NCBI RefSeq assembly: GCF_008692195.1
Contig: NZ_RXOM01000063.1
Coordinates: 14,909-78,908 of the forward strand
Direction of reading: 5' to 3'
Source of the DNA: Salegentibacter sp. R32
Lineage (GTDB): Bacteria > Bacteroidota > Bacteroidia > Flavobacteriales > Flavobacteriaceae
DNA: 64,000 nt
Under the pieces are notes generated by a model, which saw nothing but the letters and a program-made list of their open reading frames with translations, did no database searches and was not told the origin of the DNA. The position numbers and the translations under genes were made by a program. Positions 8,561-17,386 of the stretch are shown one piece after another. The first letter of the stretch is position 1. Each line of letters starts with the position of its first letter.

Positions 8561-9706
8561 TTAATGTTCAAAATTTCCTTTTTGAAGAACTTGATGGTCT
8601 TCCATCATTAATTTTCCCTTGGCAAAAACATCAGTTAACTTAAAGTCGTCATCTAAGCAGCAAAAATCAGCATCGAAACCTACCGCTACTTTTCCTTTTT
8701 CTTTTAAGGCTAAATTTTTAGCGGGATTTACGGTAATGAGCTTGATGGCTTTTTCTATAGGTAAACCGCCTTCTTGAATAAGTGCCCGGGTTTGTTCAAA
8801 ATTTAAATGAATAGGAGCTTTGGTAAAGCCTATTAAATTTCCGTGTTCGTCTTTTTTCCCAAGTCCGGCGTTCCCGTCACTGCTGTAGGTTAACTGGTCG
8901 ATAGAAATTCCTTTTTCCAATGCGTACAATACCGATTTATAAGGATCTGTATATTTGGTTCCTCCGGTGGTGATGTCAATCATTCCACCCAGCTCCGCAA
9001 ATTTTAAGGATTGGTCAAATAAGGCTTTGGTTCGTCCTACGTGCGTTGGGGAAATATTCTCGATAGGGAATTCGTATTTCTCTACCAATTCCAATAAAAT
9101 ATCGATTTGTGAACTCATTCTTCCCAAATGAATATGCAGGATTCCTTTTTTACCGGAAATCTGTCCGCCTACGCGCACTTCGCGTAAATGCCTAAGCAAT
9201 TCGGTTGCGGTTGGGTAGGAAGAACGTTCGTCACTAATAGCAACTTTACAGCCCAAGACTTTATCGATAAACACCATATCATCTTGAATAGAACCAGTGA
9301 TGGTCACCGGGTCAATGCTGAAGTAGCTGGTAAACATATAAGCGCTAATGCCTTCATTGGTCAAGGCTTTGGCTTTAGCGTAGAGTGTTTTAATGCTACG
9401 CGCGGTTCCGTCGGTTCCCAACAGGCCAACTACGCTGGTGGTTCCGCAGGAAATAAATTCTCCCATCATAATTTCCGGGGTCATCGATTCGTAGCCGTGT
9501 TTTCCTCCAGCGCCAATAATATGAACATGCTGATCGATAAAACCGGAAGTAAGGGTTTTGCCTTGAGCGTCCCAGGTGTTAGCGATCGCAGAATTTTCTT
9601 CTATATGGTCTTGTATGGCCAAAATCTTTCCCCCACCGATAAGGATATCTTTTTTTCCTAGCGGAGTTGGCGCATAAACGTTTGCATTTTTTATAAGTGT
9701 GAGCAT
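8561..9706 (-). CDS. iadA: Isoaspartyl dipeptidase (beta-aspartyl peptidase, M38)
   Basis: A cytoplasmic amidohydrolase of 381 residues that releases L-aspartate from beta-aspartyl dipeptides. It follows IadA along its length: GFIDQHVHIIG (metal His pair), CGTTSVVGLLGTDG, AYMFTSYF, AISDERSS, HIHLGR and PTHVGR (metal His residues), SSDGNAGLG (catalytic Asp), and the C-terminal KGKVAVGFDADF turn. The length is close to the E. coli enzyme. It is co-transcribed with a C4-dicarboxylate carrier, a carboxypeptidase and porins, which fits breakdown of isoaspartyl peptides (protein damage products, or cyanophycin-derived beta-Asp dipeptides). No cyanophycinase is seen in the window. Confidence 0.9.
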   Translation of the reverse strand: MLTLIKNANVYAPTPLGKKDILIGGGKILAIQDHIEENSAIANTWDAQGKTLTSGFIDQHVHIIGAGGKHGYESMTPEIMMGEFISCGTTSVVGLLGTDGTARSIKTLYAKAKALTNEGISAYMFTSYFSIDPVTITGSIQDDMVFIDKVLGCKVAISDERSSYPTATELLRHLREVRVGGQISGKKGILHIHLGRMSSQIDILLELVEKYEFPIENISPTHVGRTKALFDQSLKFAELGGMIDITTGGTKYTDPYKSVLYALEKGISIDQLTYSSDGNAGLGKKDEHGNLIGFTKAPIHLNFEQTRALIQEGGLPIEKAIKLITVNPAKNLALKEKGKVAVGFDADFCCLDDDFKLTDVFAKGKLMMEDHQVLQKGNFEH

Positions 9707-9712
9707 ATATTT

Positions 9713-11077
9713 TTATATAAAATGATAGATTAACATGATGATTAAAGCCACGCCCAGCGGAATAAGGTTTCGTTTGACAATGGAGAAGGTAGAAACCTTG
9801 GCTAAATCTGCCGCGGCAATTAATACTCCGGCTACGGGAGAAACCGTTCTACCCATAGAAGCGGATAATTGCATAGGCAAAATAATGGAACTGCTTTTCA
9901 CGCCGAGTTGCTGAGCGATATTAGGAACTAACGGCCCGAAAGAAAAGAACGAGGCATTCCCGCTTCCCATCAACATAGAAGCCAAGAAAATCATGACGGT
10001 GAGTACAATTCCAATTCCCACGCCACCAAATCCTAAGCCTTGGGATAAGTCCATTAAGCCATCAATGAATCCTAAACTGATGAGTCCTTTTGAAAAAATA
10101 TCGGCAGCGATAATAAGGGTCACTACGGTTTTAAAGATATTCCCCATGCCGTTCCAAAAGTCTTTTAAAGAAGCGAGCACTTCCCTGAAATTTCTTTTTC
10201 GTATCAACTCAAAAACAACCGCTATAAAAAGGCTAATGAACATTGCGGTGGTGGTGTCTAATACTATCGGAGTTTTAAAAAAGCTGAATATTTCTGAAAA
10301 AACAATCAGTAGGACTAAAGGCAGCACCGGAATAATAGCATAGTACAAAGGCGCGGTGAGTTCCAGTTTTTCAACTTTCTCTAAGGGCTTACCTTCTTTT
10401 TGGTCTTTTTTATCGAAATAGCGGTTCACGAAATAATAAGTGACCATCATCGAGATACTGAGTGGAATCACCAACGGAATCTGATCTTGTAAAAAGAACG
10501 AAATAGCGTCTTGGTCGATAATCGTTGTAGCACTGGCAGTAATGGCAGAAGCCGGTCCAATCCCAAAAGCAGTACAAGCGGTAATCACTGAAACCGCAGA
10601 AAGGCGACTTACTCCCAAATTGATTAGGATGGGAAATACCGAAGCCATTAACAACAGTCCTAAACCAGCAGCTGATGGAATACACACAAACAGGATCTGC
10701 CCAATGGGAATCACCAAAGACGCGGCGATATAAGGTCGTTTTTTAAATAACGACAAAGGTTTTAGGGCGATATACACCAGAGATTTAGAAGCACCTATTT
10801 TGTCGATATAAGCAACAAAACCTCCAATGGCCATAATCATTAACCCGACGCCTGCATTGGTTTCGGCAAAAGAATCGCTGATGTAGCGGAACAAGTCGAA
10901 ACCAAAGAAACCGGTAGGTTCGGTTAATGCAGGAACCGGATAATTTAAATAATAGGACACCACCAACATCGCCAGTCCGGCAAATAACAATACCGCGTGG
11001 GGATAGAACTTCTTGATGAGAAGTATGGCGACAAGTACAATAAAAACTACTGCGATGATGGGTCCTAAAGCTGACAT
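9713..11077 (-). CDS. DcuC-family C4-dicarboxylate carrier
   Basis: An inner-membrane carrier of 454 residues with about twelve hydrophobic helices. DcuC-like blocks include KKFYPHAVLLFAGL, MIMAIGGFVAYIDKIGASK, CIPSAAGLGLLL, GSGNASFFSFGPLVP and MGRTVSPVAGVLIAAA. DcuC members exchange or export succinate, fumarate, malate or aspartate. Next to an isoaspartyl dipeptidase, aspartate or fumarate efflux or uptake is the natural inference. It is 6 bp from the peptidase gene and 17 bp from the lipoprotein gene. The gene is intact and of normal length. Confidence 0.85.
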   Translation of the reverse strand: MSALGPIIAVVFIVLVAILLIKKFYPHAVLLFAGLAMLVVSYYLNYPVPALTEPTGFFGFDLFRYISDSFAETNAGVGLMIMAIGGFVAYIDKIGASKSLVYIALKPLSLFKKRPYIAASLVIPIGQILFVCIPSAAGLGLLLMASVFPILINLGVSRLSAVSVITACTAFGIGPASAITASATTIIDQDAISFFLQDQIPLVIPLSISMMVTYYFVNRYFDKKDQKEGKPLEKVEKLELTAPLYYAIIPVLPLVLLIVFSEIFSFFKTPIVLDTTTAMFISLFIAVVFELIRKRNFREVLASLKDFWNGMGNIFKTVVTLIIAADIFSKGLISLGFIDGLMDLSQGLGFGGVGIGIVLTVMIFLASMLMGSGNASFFSFGPLVPNIAQQLGVKSSSIILPMQLSASMGRTVSPVAGVLIAAADLAKVSTFSIVKRNLIPLGVALIIMLIYHFI

Positions 11078-11094
11078 TCAAATAAATTTTTTAA

Positions 11095-12702
11095 TTAAAA
11101 TGAGGTTCCGTCTATTCTTGTCCCTGGAGAGAAAAGTATGTCATTGATATCTCCATGTTGAACAAAATCTCCTGTGAGGTCTGGATTTCTAGTGTACGAC
11201 TCGTTGGGATTATTGGAATAGGGTTCAACATCAAAGGTAACGACTACCGCTCCTTCTGCATCTTGTACGGTAAGAATATCTCCCGAATTGTTTAAATTCA
11301 TATCTCCGGTAGAAGAGGTTTGTACGACGGCTCCGCCAAAACTTCCGGTAGGTGTTCCCCCACCAAAGACGACCAACACACCGTGAGCTGGAATTACGGT
11401 TCCATCAGGGACTACGTGTCTTGGCGTATCGTTATCTAAAGCTTCGGTATCAAATATTTTAAATCCGCTCATATCTAAGGGAGAAGAAGAATCATTATAT
11501 AGTTCTATAAATTCATCTTCGTTTTGAGCGTAAACTCCATCTCCATTGGCATCTCCGTCTAAATCGTTATTCGAAGGGTCATATAGAATTTCATTTAAGA
11601 TTAAGGAAACTTCAATATCGTCATCTTCAATGGTAATAGTTACCTCTTGGTTTTCCCCGGCCACCGCATTAGTGATATTGCCTAAGCTTACTTCAATAGT
11701 TTCATTTCCTTCTACGTCTGTATCTTGGATAGCGGTTAATTCTACACTCACTTCATTAGCACCCGCAGGAATTGTGATGGTTTCACTCTCTACGGAATAA
11801 TCGGTAACTAAGGTTGCGTTTCCGGCAAAATTTAATTCCACCGTTACGGTTTCATTACTTGCCGCATTTAGGGAAGCGGTAAGTGTTGCCATTCCGCTAT
11901 CTTCTGCAATCAAGGTTTCATCTACCGATAAATAAACGGTAGTGGCTACGCTGGCATCAGAAACAACGCCTAACCTGCTTTCTTCCGGTACTTGATTATA
12001 AATTTGATCGGGAACCACAATATCGGGAGTATCAGGATCTCCATCAGGGCCAGGGTTTCCGCTCATATCCAAGCGTTCTTGAATTTGAAGGTTATTGCTT
12101 AAATCGATACTCACAAAATTATGACTGGGCAGGTGCAAATGCTGCAATTGGGTATTGGCACTTAAATCTAGGCTAGAAAGCTTTTGGGTTTCATCGGCAC
12201 TAGAACTTCCTTTGTAGCGCAACAAGGTAAGAGCGGTGTTATTAGAAAGGTCTAAATTACCGATCAAGTTAAAGTTAATCTCCAACTCTTCCAATCCGGT
12301 TAAATTGGTAAGATCCAGTTCTTCTACATCGTTTGAGGTAAGTACTAAATGTTGAAGTCCCACAAAATATTCTATTCCGGTTAGATCGGTAATTTTTGTT
12401 TCGGCTGTTGCCAAACCTGCTTGAACTAGAGCTTCTACATTACTACTGGTTTTACTTAACGAAAGCTCGCTTACTACGCCGACTTCATCGGGGTCTAAAT
12501 AATAATGAACTTCATCATTTTCCACTTCAGAATAAATACCGGGCGTTTCATTGTAGAGCATATATTCCCCAAAAGCAGTATCGGGGATTTCCACCAATTC
12601 TGAATCCGAAATGGGCTCTCCCCCTTCCACGTCATCGGTGCTACAAGCATTCCAAAGGAAGAGGCTTATAAGCAACCCACTAAATGTGATAAATTTTTTC
12701 AT
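11095..12702 (-). CDS. Surface lipoprotein: leucine-rich repeats, Calx-beta, lamin-tail domain
   Basis: First gene of the six-gene operon; 535 residues. The signal peptide ends LFLWNACS (lipoprotein Cys near residue 20). Domains in order: bacterial leucine-rich repeats at about 95-215 (LDLTNLTGLEELEINFNLI), a Calx-beta-like domain at about 245-365 (EGNETIEVSLGNITNA, then VTITIEDDD) and a lamin-tail domain at about 370-500 (LNEILYDPSNNDLDGDANGDG, then DEFIELYN). The Asp-rich stretches may bind calcium. It probably sits on the cell surface and binds the polymer or peptide the operon consumes. That role is inferred. Confidence 0.8.
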   Translation of the reverse strand: MKKFITFSGLLISLFLWNACSTDDVEGGEPISDSELVEIPDTAFGEYMLYNETPGIYSEVENDEVHYYLDPDEVGVVSELSLSKTSSNVEALVQAGLATAETKITDLTGIEYFVGLQHLVLTSNDVEELDLTNLTGLEELEINFNLIGNLDLSNNTALTLLRYKGSSSADETQKLSSLDLSANTQLQHLHLPSHNFVSIDLSNNLQIQERLDMSGNPGPDGDPDTPDIVVPDQIYNQVPEESRLGVVSDASVATTVYLSVDETLIAEDSGMATLTASLNAASNETVTVELNFAGNATLVTDYSVESETITIPAGANEVSVELTAIQDTDVEGNETIEVSLGNITNAVAGENQEVTITIEDDDIEVSLILNEILYDPSNNDLDGDANGDGVYAQNEDEFIELYNDSSSPLDMSGFKIFDTEALDNDTPRHVVPDGTVIPAHGVLVVFGGGTPTGSFGGAVVQTSSTGDMNLNNSGDILTVQDAEGAVVVTFDVEPYSNNPNESYTRNPDLTGDFVQHGDINDILFSPGTRIDGTSF

Positions 12703-12801
12703 AATCTAATATTTTAGTAAAGATTAAACCTTATAAAAATTATATATTCAAAAAACCGTCTGTGTTTTTATGAATAATTCAATTCAAATAGATGAAACTT
12801 T

Positions 12802-12849
12802 TGTCTATCTTTAGCATACCAATTAATTTTAAATAGACATACCAATTTG
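12802..12849 (+). promoter_or_regulatory. Probable MocR-regulator operator
   Basis: In the 144-bp divergent gap, ATACCA occurs twice as a direct repeat (12816-12821 and 12839-12844, 23 bp apart, about two helical turns). An inverted repeat TGTCTA (12802-12807) / TAGACA (12834-12839) brackets it, and TATCTTTA (12806-12813) resembles a Bacteroidota -7 box. MocR proteins such as GabR bind direct repeats; to my knowledge GabR uses ATACCA. The second repeat touches the TTG start codon, suggesting autorepression together with control of the divergent operon. Confidence 0.5.
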
Positions 12850-14328
12850 AACCTTATCATTAATAATGTACTGAAAGACTTTGATTTAACAACTCACCGA
12901 GCCGATTTAAGTAAGTACCTAAGGATTTGCGAGTTTTTTAAATCTAAAATCGAACAGAAAGATATTCCCGCACATACCTTTATGCCTTCTACCCGACTTT
13001 TGGCCAAGGAACTCTCGGTCTCCAGAAGTACCATCATTAAAGCTTACGAATTATTGATTTTAGAAGGCTTTATAGAATCGAAAAAAGGTTCGGGCTATTG
13101 GGTAAAAGATCATGACTTTAGTTTTTCCCCCCACGATGAAATTGACCCAAGCATCAATTATCCGTCGATTTCTAAAAAAGGAAAGGCTTTTTCTGAAAAT
13201 GTTTCGTTGATTAACAGCACTTCTGAAAAATTTGTCGCTTTCCGTCCGGGACTGCCTCCCTTGGATATTTTTCCGGTGAACCAATGGAAAAAACTCTCTA
13301 ATTTGTATTGGCGGAATATTAAATCTTCTGCGCTTTCTTATTCCGATTCTTCAGGGATTGAGCCTTTAAAAAAGAATATCGCGACCTATTTAAACCTCAT
13401 CCGCGGAATTAAATGTGACCATCATCAGGTAATTATTGTTTCAGGTTCGCTACAATCGCTTTATTTGGTAGGAAATGCACTTTTAAATACCGGTGATACG
13501 ATGGTGATGGAAAACCCGACGTTCCCTAATGTGCATTCTATCTTTAGAAGTTTGGAAGCGAAAATAAAACCGGTTTCGGTAGATAAGGAAGGGATTCGAA
13601 TTAACGAATTACAACTTCAGCCTAACGAACAACCAAAATTAATTCATCTTACTCCTTCTAGCCATTATCCTACCGGCATTAAAATGACGCAACAAAGAAA
13701 GCTGGAAATACTGGATTGGGCGAATAAGCACGAAGCGATGATTATTGAAAATGATTACGATCATGAAATTAGTAATTGGAAAGCTAAAAGTGAAGCTATT
13801 TTCAGCTTAGACCAGCAACAGCGAACGGTATATTTGGGAACTTTTAACCGATTGCTTCACCCATCGGTAAGATTGGGTTATATGGTAGTGCCTTATTATT
13901 TACTAGACGTTATTAAAGCCTTGCAGAAACATTCCCACCGGTTTGTTTCACCTTCCAATCAAGTAGTGATGAGTCAGTTTATTGAAAAAAACTATTTATA
14001 TAAACATATTAAAAATGTAGTTGAAGTGGCTGAAGAACGGAAAGCAGTTTTCTTGAAAACTTTTCAAGGACAGTTTGCTGATTCTATTCAAGTACTTCCT
14101 TCGGAAGCCCGAAGTTTGCATTTACTTACGGAACTTCCAGAGCATATTTCGGACAGAAAACTGGCAAAGGAATTTTCAGATAAAAATATTATTGCGCATC
14201 CTTATAGCAAATGCTTTGTAAGTGAAGAAAAAAACGGATTGATTTTGGGCTATTCGTGTGTGAGGAAGCCGGTCATTGCGAAAAAGATTGCCGAAATGGC
14301 GAAAATATTTAAATCTACAACTAGTTAA
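12847..14328 (+). CDS. MocR/GabR-type transcriptional regulator with altered PLP site
   Basis: A 493-residue fusion of a GntR-type winged helix (about residues 15-85: STRLLAKELSVSRSTIIKAYELL) and a fold-type-I aminotransferase domain (about 125-490: GSLQSLYLVGNALL, ENPTFPN, ENDYDHEIS, VRLGYMVVP). No in-frame ATG precedes residue 46, which lies inside the DNA-binding domain, so the TTG at 12847 is taken as start. Where MocR proteins have the PLP Schiff-base lysine (GTFSK), this one reads GTFNR: Arg335 replaces Lys. It is divergent from the isoaspartyl dipeptidase operon and probably controls it. Its ligand is unknown. Confidence 0.85.
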   Translation: MNLIINNVLKDFDLTTHRADLSKYLRICEFFKSKIEQKDIPAHTFMPSTRLLAKELSVSRSTIIKAYELLILEGFIESKKGSGYWVKDHDFSFSPHDEIDPSINYPSISKKGKAFSENVSLINSTSEKFVAFRPGLPPLDIFPVNQWKKLSNLYWRNIKSSALSYSDSSGIEPLKKNIATYLNLIRGIKCDHHQVIIVSGSLQSLYLVGNALLNTGDTMVMENPTFPNVHSIFRSLEAKIKPVSVDKEGIRINELQLQPNEQPKLIHLTPSSHYPTGIKMTQQRKLEILDWANKHEAMIIENDYDHEISNWKAKSEAIFSLDQQQRTVYLGTFNRLLHPSVRLGYMVVPYYLLDVIKALQKHSHRFVSPSNQVVMSQFIEKNYLYKHIKNVVEVAEERKAVFLKTFQGQFADSIQVLPSEARSLHLLTELPEHISDRKLAKEFSDKNIIAHPYSKCFVSEEKNGLILGYSCVRKPVIAKKIAEMAKIFKSTTS

Positions 14329-14415
14329 ATTGGTCTTTAAAATTAATAGCAACTGGTAGGGTTTGGTAGGGATGATTTATAGATAAATTGCCAGCAATTA
14401 AAATGAATAGTTTAA

Positions 14416-15321
14416 ATGAACAAGTTTTTTATTTTCCTCCTTTCATTAGCATTTTTTACTGCTTGTGACAACAATGATGTTTCTAGCGATACTACAGAAG
14501 ATTCAATTTCAGGAACCGGAGCTTTTATTTTTAATGATTACACACCATTAGCTTCCCAACCTATCAATGTGTTTTACCACATTCCTGCCAATGCTACTCC
14601 CACAACTAAAATTTTATTTGTGTTTCACGGTGCCGGAAGAAATGCTGCAGAATATCGGGATGCTTGGATTGCTCAAGCCAGCCAAAAAAACTTGATTCTG
14701 GTAGTTCCTGAGTTTTCTGATAATTACTTCCCAGGTGGCGATAGTTATAATTTAGGAAATGTTTTTGAGGATGGCGACCACCCTTCTGCGGCTACTTTAA
14801 ATAATGAATCGCAATGGACATTCTCCCTGATTGAACCGCTATTTGATAAAATAAAATCTTTGACCGATAATACTTCTACGAACTATTCTATTTACGGGCA
14901 TTCGGCCGGAGCGCAATTTGCTCATCGTTTTTTACTGTTTAAACCCCAAGCCCATGTTGAAAAAATAGTAGCTTCAGCTGCAGGTTGGTACACGCTACCC
15001 GACTCTACTGTAGATTTCCCCTATGGATTAAACCATAGCTTTGTTGGTATAGATTTGACTAACTTTTTCGCCCAAGAGTTAACTATTCAAATAGGCGAAT
15101 TGGATAATGATCCAAATTCTCCGGCACTTCGGCATAACAATACGGTAGATCAGCAAGGAGATAACCGTTATGACCGTGCTTATTATTTTTATAATCTAGG
15201 AGCGACCATAGCTGAGGAAAGCAACACTACTTTTAACTGGCAAATCATAGAAACCCCCAATACGACTCACGATTTTGAACCTACCATCGAACAGGCGGCA
15301 GACTTGTTGGTTGAACTTTAA
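14416..15321 (+). CDS. Alpha/beta-hydrolase lipoprotein (esterase-like)
   Basis: The product has 301 residues. The signal peptide ends with the lipobox FFTACD, so it is probably anchored in a membrane. An alpha/beta-hydrolase core follows: FVFHGAGRNAAEYRD (oxyanion region), IYGHSAGAQFAHRF (nucleophile Ser in GHSAG), an Asp region near QIGELDND and a C-terminal His in NTTHDFEP. It resembles PHB-depolymerase/feruloyl-esterase-like proteins, but substrate cannot be read from sequence. The gene stands alone, 87 bp after the regulator gene, and ends before a strong bidirectional terminator. Confidence 0.75.
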   Translation: MNKFFIFLLSLAFFTACDNNDVSSDTTEDSISGTGAFIFNDYTPLASQPINVFYHIPANATPTTKILFVFHGAGRNAAEYRDAWIAQASQKNLILVVPEFSDNYFPGGDSYNLGNVFEDGDHPSAATLNNESQWTFSLIEPLFDKIKSLTDNTSTNYSIYGHSAGAQFAHRFLLFKPQAHVEKIVASAAGWYTLPDSTVDFPYGLNHSFVGIDLTNFFAQELTIQIGELDNDPNSPALRHNNTVDQQGDNRYDRAYYFYNLGATIAEESNTTFNWQIIETPNTTHDFEPTIEQAADLLVEL

Positions 15322-15555
15322 GTCGATGTAGACCGAAGTTTAAAGAATCAAACGCTTCCTTTCTATATAAAAACCTTAAAATTAAAGAGAGAATCCAATT
15401 CTATTATCTTCTATTTTAGAAACATGAGTTCAAGAATGGGTTTATACCAAAAAATTAGAATACACAGTAAAATTATTTAAATTTATTCACAATCTATAGA
15501 TGGATTTTCTCGGAAGAATCTAAACTATAATCTTGTTTTGAACACAATATACCAA

Positions 15556-15587
15556 AAAAAGATAGTAGGATTACCTACTATCTTTTT
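15556..15587. terminator. Strong bidirectional terminator
   Basis: A perfect 14-bp stem (AAAAAGATAGTAGG, loop ATTA) has an A run on one side and a T run on the other. It lies between convergent genes ending at 15321 and 15610. Nothing else was seen in the 288-bp gap. Confidence 0.85.
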
Positions 15588-15609
15588 CGAATATATAGAA
15601 AATGGTAGA

Positions 15610-16368
15610 TTAACAATCTTCATTCACTGCAATAGAAACAACAGCTCCTTGTATGATTGACCATAATGGACCTCCAAATAAACCAACCGCTGCACCTACT
15701 GCATCTGCCGCAATCACTCCAGAACTACACTTAAGCCTAGCCGATTGAGTACCTCCATCATTCCATAGATTATTAGAATTAGTTAAAACTTCTTTATAAG
15801 TATCTAACAGATATGATTCTTCATTATTCGTTACCTTGATTGAATTCAGCATTTTCATTTTATTTGTATAGGTATCCTTCACTAAGGTTACATTTTTTAT
15901 ACCATCTGCAAAGTTGCTAGTAATAGTTTTTTCAGAAACCATTTTGTTTAAGCCAGCATTAACTAGATCTTTTTTTTGGGTTGGATTAATAGACTTCTCC
16001 CCATAGTAAGCACTAATAAAATTATAATCAGTACTAATTTTAAAGTCTTTCATTAATGTAGGGTAAGCTTGCTGCATTACAACAATTATTTCATCCTGAA
16101 TTTCCTGAATGGTAGCGCCACTTCCTCCTCCATTTCTATAATAAAGATTTATAGCTTCATTATGATATTTACCTATATCAGCGGAAGTTAAATTTGGTTG
16201 GCTTGAACCTACTGCATTATTATCTTGAGTTTTCCCTATACTCACACTTGACTGAGTTTCATAGGAAGAATGATTGGATGAAATTTCTTCAGAATCTTCC
16301 GAACAAGAAACTAATACAAATATTGACAGTAATAAAGTAATTGATATGTTAAATATTCTATTTTTCAT
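15610..16368 (-). CDS. Lipoprotein with hydrophobic Gly/Ala-rich tail, unknown function
   Basis: A 252-residue lipoprotein (lipobox LVSCSED) I do not recognise. After a Ser/Asn-rich linker (about residues 25-65) comes a helical body. The last 40 residues form a cysteine-bounded hydrophobic segment (from KCSSGVIAADAVGAAVG to SIAVNEDC) with glycine-zipper spacing. The tail resembles pore-forming or bacteriocin-like C-termini seen in several Bacteroidota lipoproteins; that is a visual likeness only. It has its own upstream region and lies just outside the left end of the tRNA island. Confidence 0.55.
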   Translation of the reverse strand: MKNRIFNISITLLLSIFVLVSCSEDSEEISSNHSSYETQSSVSIGKTQDNNAVGSSQPNLTSADIGKYHNEAINLYYRNGGGSGATIQEIQDEIIVVMQQAYPTLMKDFKISTDYNFISAYYGEKSINPTQKKDLVNAGLNKMVSEKTITSNFADGIKNVTLVKDTYTNKMKMLNSIKVTNNEESYLLDTYKEVLTNSNNLWNDGGTQSARLKCSSGVIAADAVGAAVGLFGGPLWSIIQGAVVSIAVNEDC

Positions 16369-16831
16369 AATTAATAGTTATAAAGTTTAAGTTTATTAGT
16401 TGATATAGTTTTTGTAATGGATTAGAGTGGATTTAATAATATAAAACTATTTAAATTCTTAACAAGAGCCACTGTTATAATTAGAACTCTTTCATAATAA
16501 ATATAATTTATGTTAATAAAATGTTTGTTTTTCAAATGTAAAGAAACTTTTATCTAATAAAAAAACCTTTAATCGTTTTTTTATGTTAAAATTATAAAAT
16601 TAAGTACGCAATAAAGTTGCAATCTGATTTAAATAAATATTTATAAAGAGAATAGTATGCTTGCCATACTCTATTTTTCCTTAGTTTTTATATTAGAAGT
16701 ATTGTTTAATTTATAAAGACAGTAAATAAAAATATGTATTTACACATATTTTTAGAATAAGATTAGCATCAATATTTTAATAAAATATATTAAACAAAAA
16801 AACCAGCCTTAAAAAGACTGGTTTTTGTTTA
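16369..16831. other. AT-rich gene-free stretch with hairpins
   Basis: I see no coding sequence. A small hairpin AGTATG-CTTGC-CATACT (16654-16670) followed by five T looks like a plus-strand terminator without an upstream gene. At 16798-16826, AAAAACCAG pairs with CTGGTTTTT. This is probably the original tRNA-Asn terminator, left outside the island by integration. The part next to 16368 presumably holds the promoter of the lipoprotein gene. Confidence 0.6.
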
Positions 16832-16851
16832 TGCTCCTCAGGTTGGGCTCG
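16832..16851. other. attL of the tRNA-Asn island
   Basis: Twenty bases (TGCTCCTCAGGTTGGGCTCG) are identical to 33475-33494, the 3' end of the tRNA-Asn gene. They sit next to a second copy of a tRNA-type terminator. This is the expected trace of integration into the tRNA 3' end. Confidence 0.9.
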
Positions 16852-16939
16852 TATTTTTACTCATAAAAATCTAATATACAGATGTATACTCTTAAAATTT
16901 AATCCAAAATGCAATTTAGACTCTTCTTTAGTTATACAA

Positions 16940-17323
16940 TTATTTAATTATTAAACTTATTAATTTTTGTTTTTGGTAGTTTCTCAAATAGAATTTAGCT
17001 CCCTTATATAGCCAGAACTGCTCAAATAACTTATTATTGACAATACTGACTTTGCTACCTTCGTTAAAAGATTCTCTCAATTTTTGTGCTAATAGATGAT
17101 AAGTCAATGCTGAATCTATTTTAAAAAATATTTCAATCTTGAATAAAATATCTAATTTAAAATACAAATAACTAGCTACAACACTAAAACCTAATAATTC
17201 TGAAAAATCACTTTTTATATAGATATACTTATCATAGTATTCAGCAAATTCTACAGGTTCTAAATCAAACTCCCAATTTTCATATTGCATCCCTATTTTA
17301 AAGGGTAAATCTTCTAAATCCAT
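16940..17323 (-). CDS. Small hypothetical island protein
   Basis: About 127 residues from an ATG at 17323 (MDLEDLPFK). An earlier ATG at 17347 would place its first codons inside the terminator of the upstream gene, so the later start is preferred. The protein is rich in aromatic and acidic residues, with no signal peptide, and ends in a basic segment (LYKGAKFYLRNYQKQK). I do not recognise it. It is the first gene inside the left island boundary. Confidence 0.5.
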   Translation of the reverse strand: MDLEDLPFKIGMQYENWEFDLEPVEFAEYYDKYIYIKSDFSELLGFSVVASYLYFKLDILFKIEIFFKIDSALTYHLLAQKLRESFNEGSKVSIVNNKLFEQFWLYKGAKFYLRNYQKQKLISLIIK

Positions 17324-17333
17324 AATTATTGGG

Positions 17334-17365
17334 CATAAAAAAACCACCTAGAATATAGGTGGTTT
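17334..17365 (-). terminator. Terminator of the lipoprotein gene at 17387
   Basis: A perfect 10-bp stem (AAACCACCTA at 17341-17350, TAGGTGGTTT at 17356-17365, loop GAATA) is followed on the minus strand by seven T. It lies directly downstream of the lipoprotein gene. Confidence 0.85.
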
Positions 17366-17386
17366 AAAATTTATTTTTACAGTAAA

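Noticed and set aside
9188-9661. Plus-strand ORF of 157 codons
   Set aside because: Antisense shadow of isoaspartyl dipeptidase; no motif or promoter.
17324-17347. Upstream ATG of the first island gene
   Set aside because: Its codons lie in the T run of a strong terminator.
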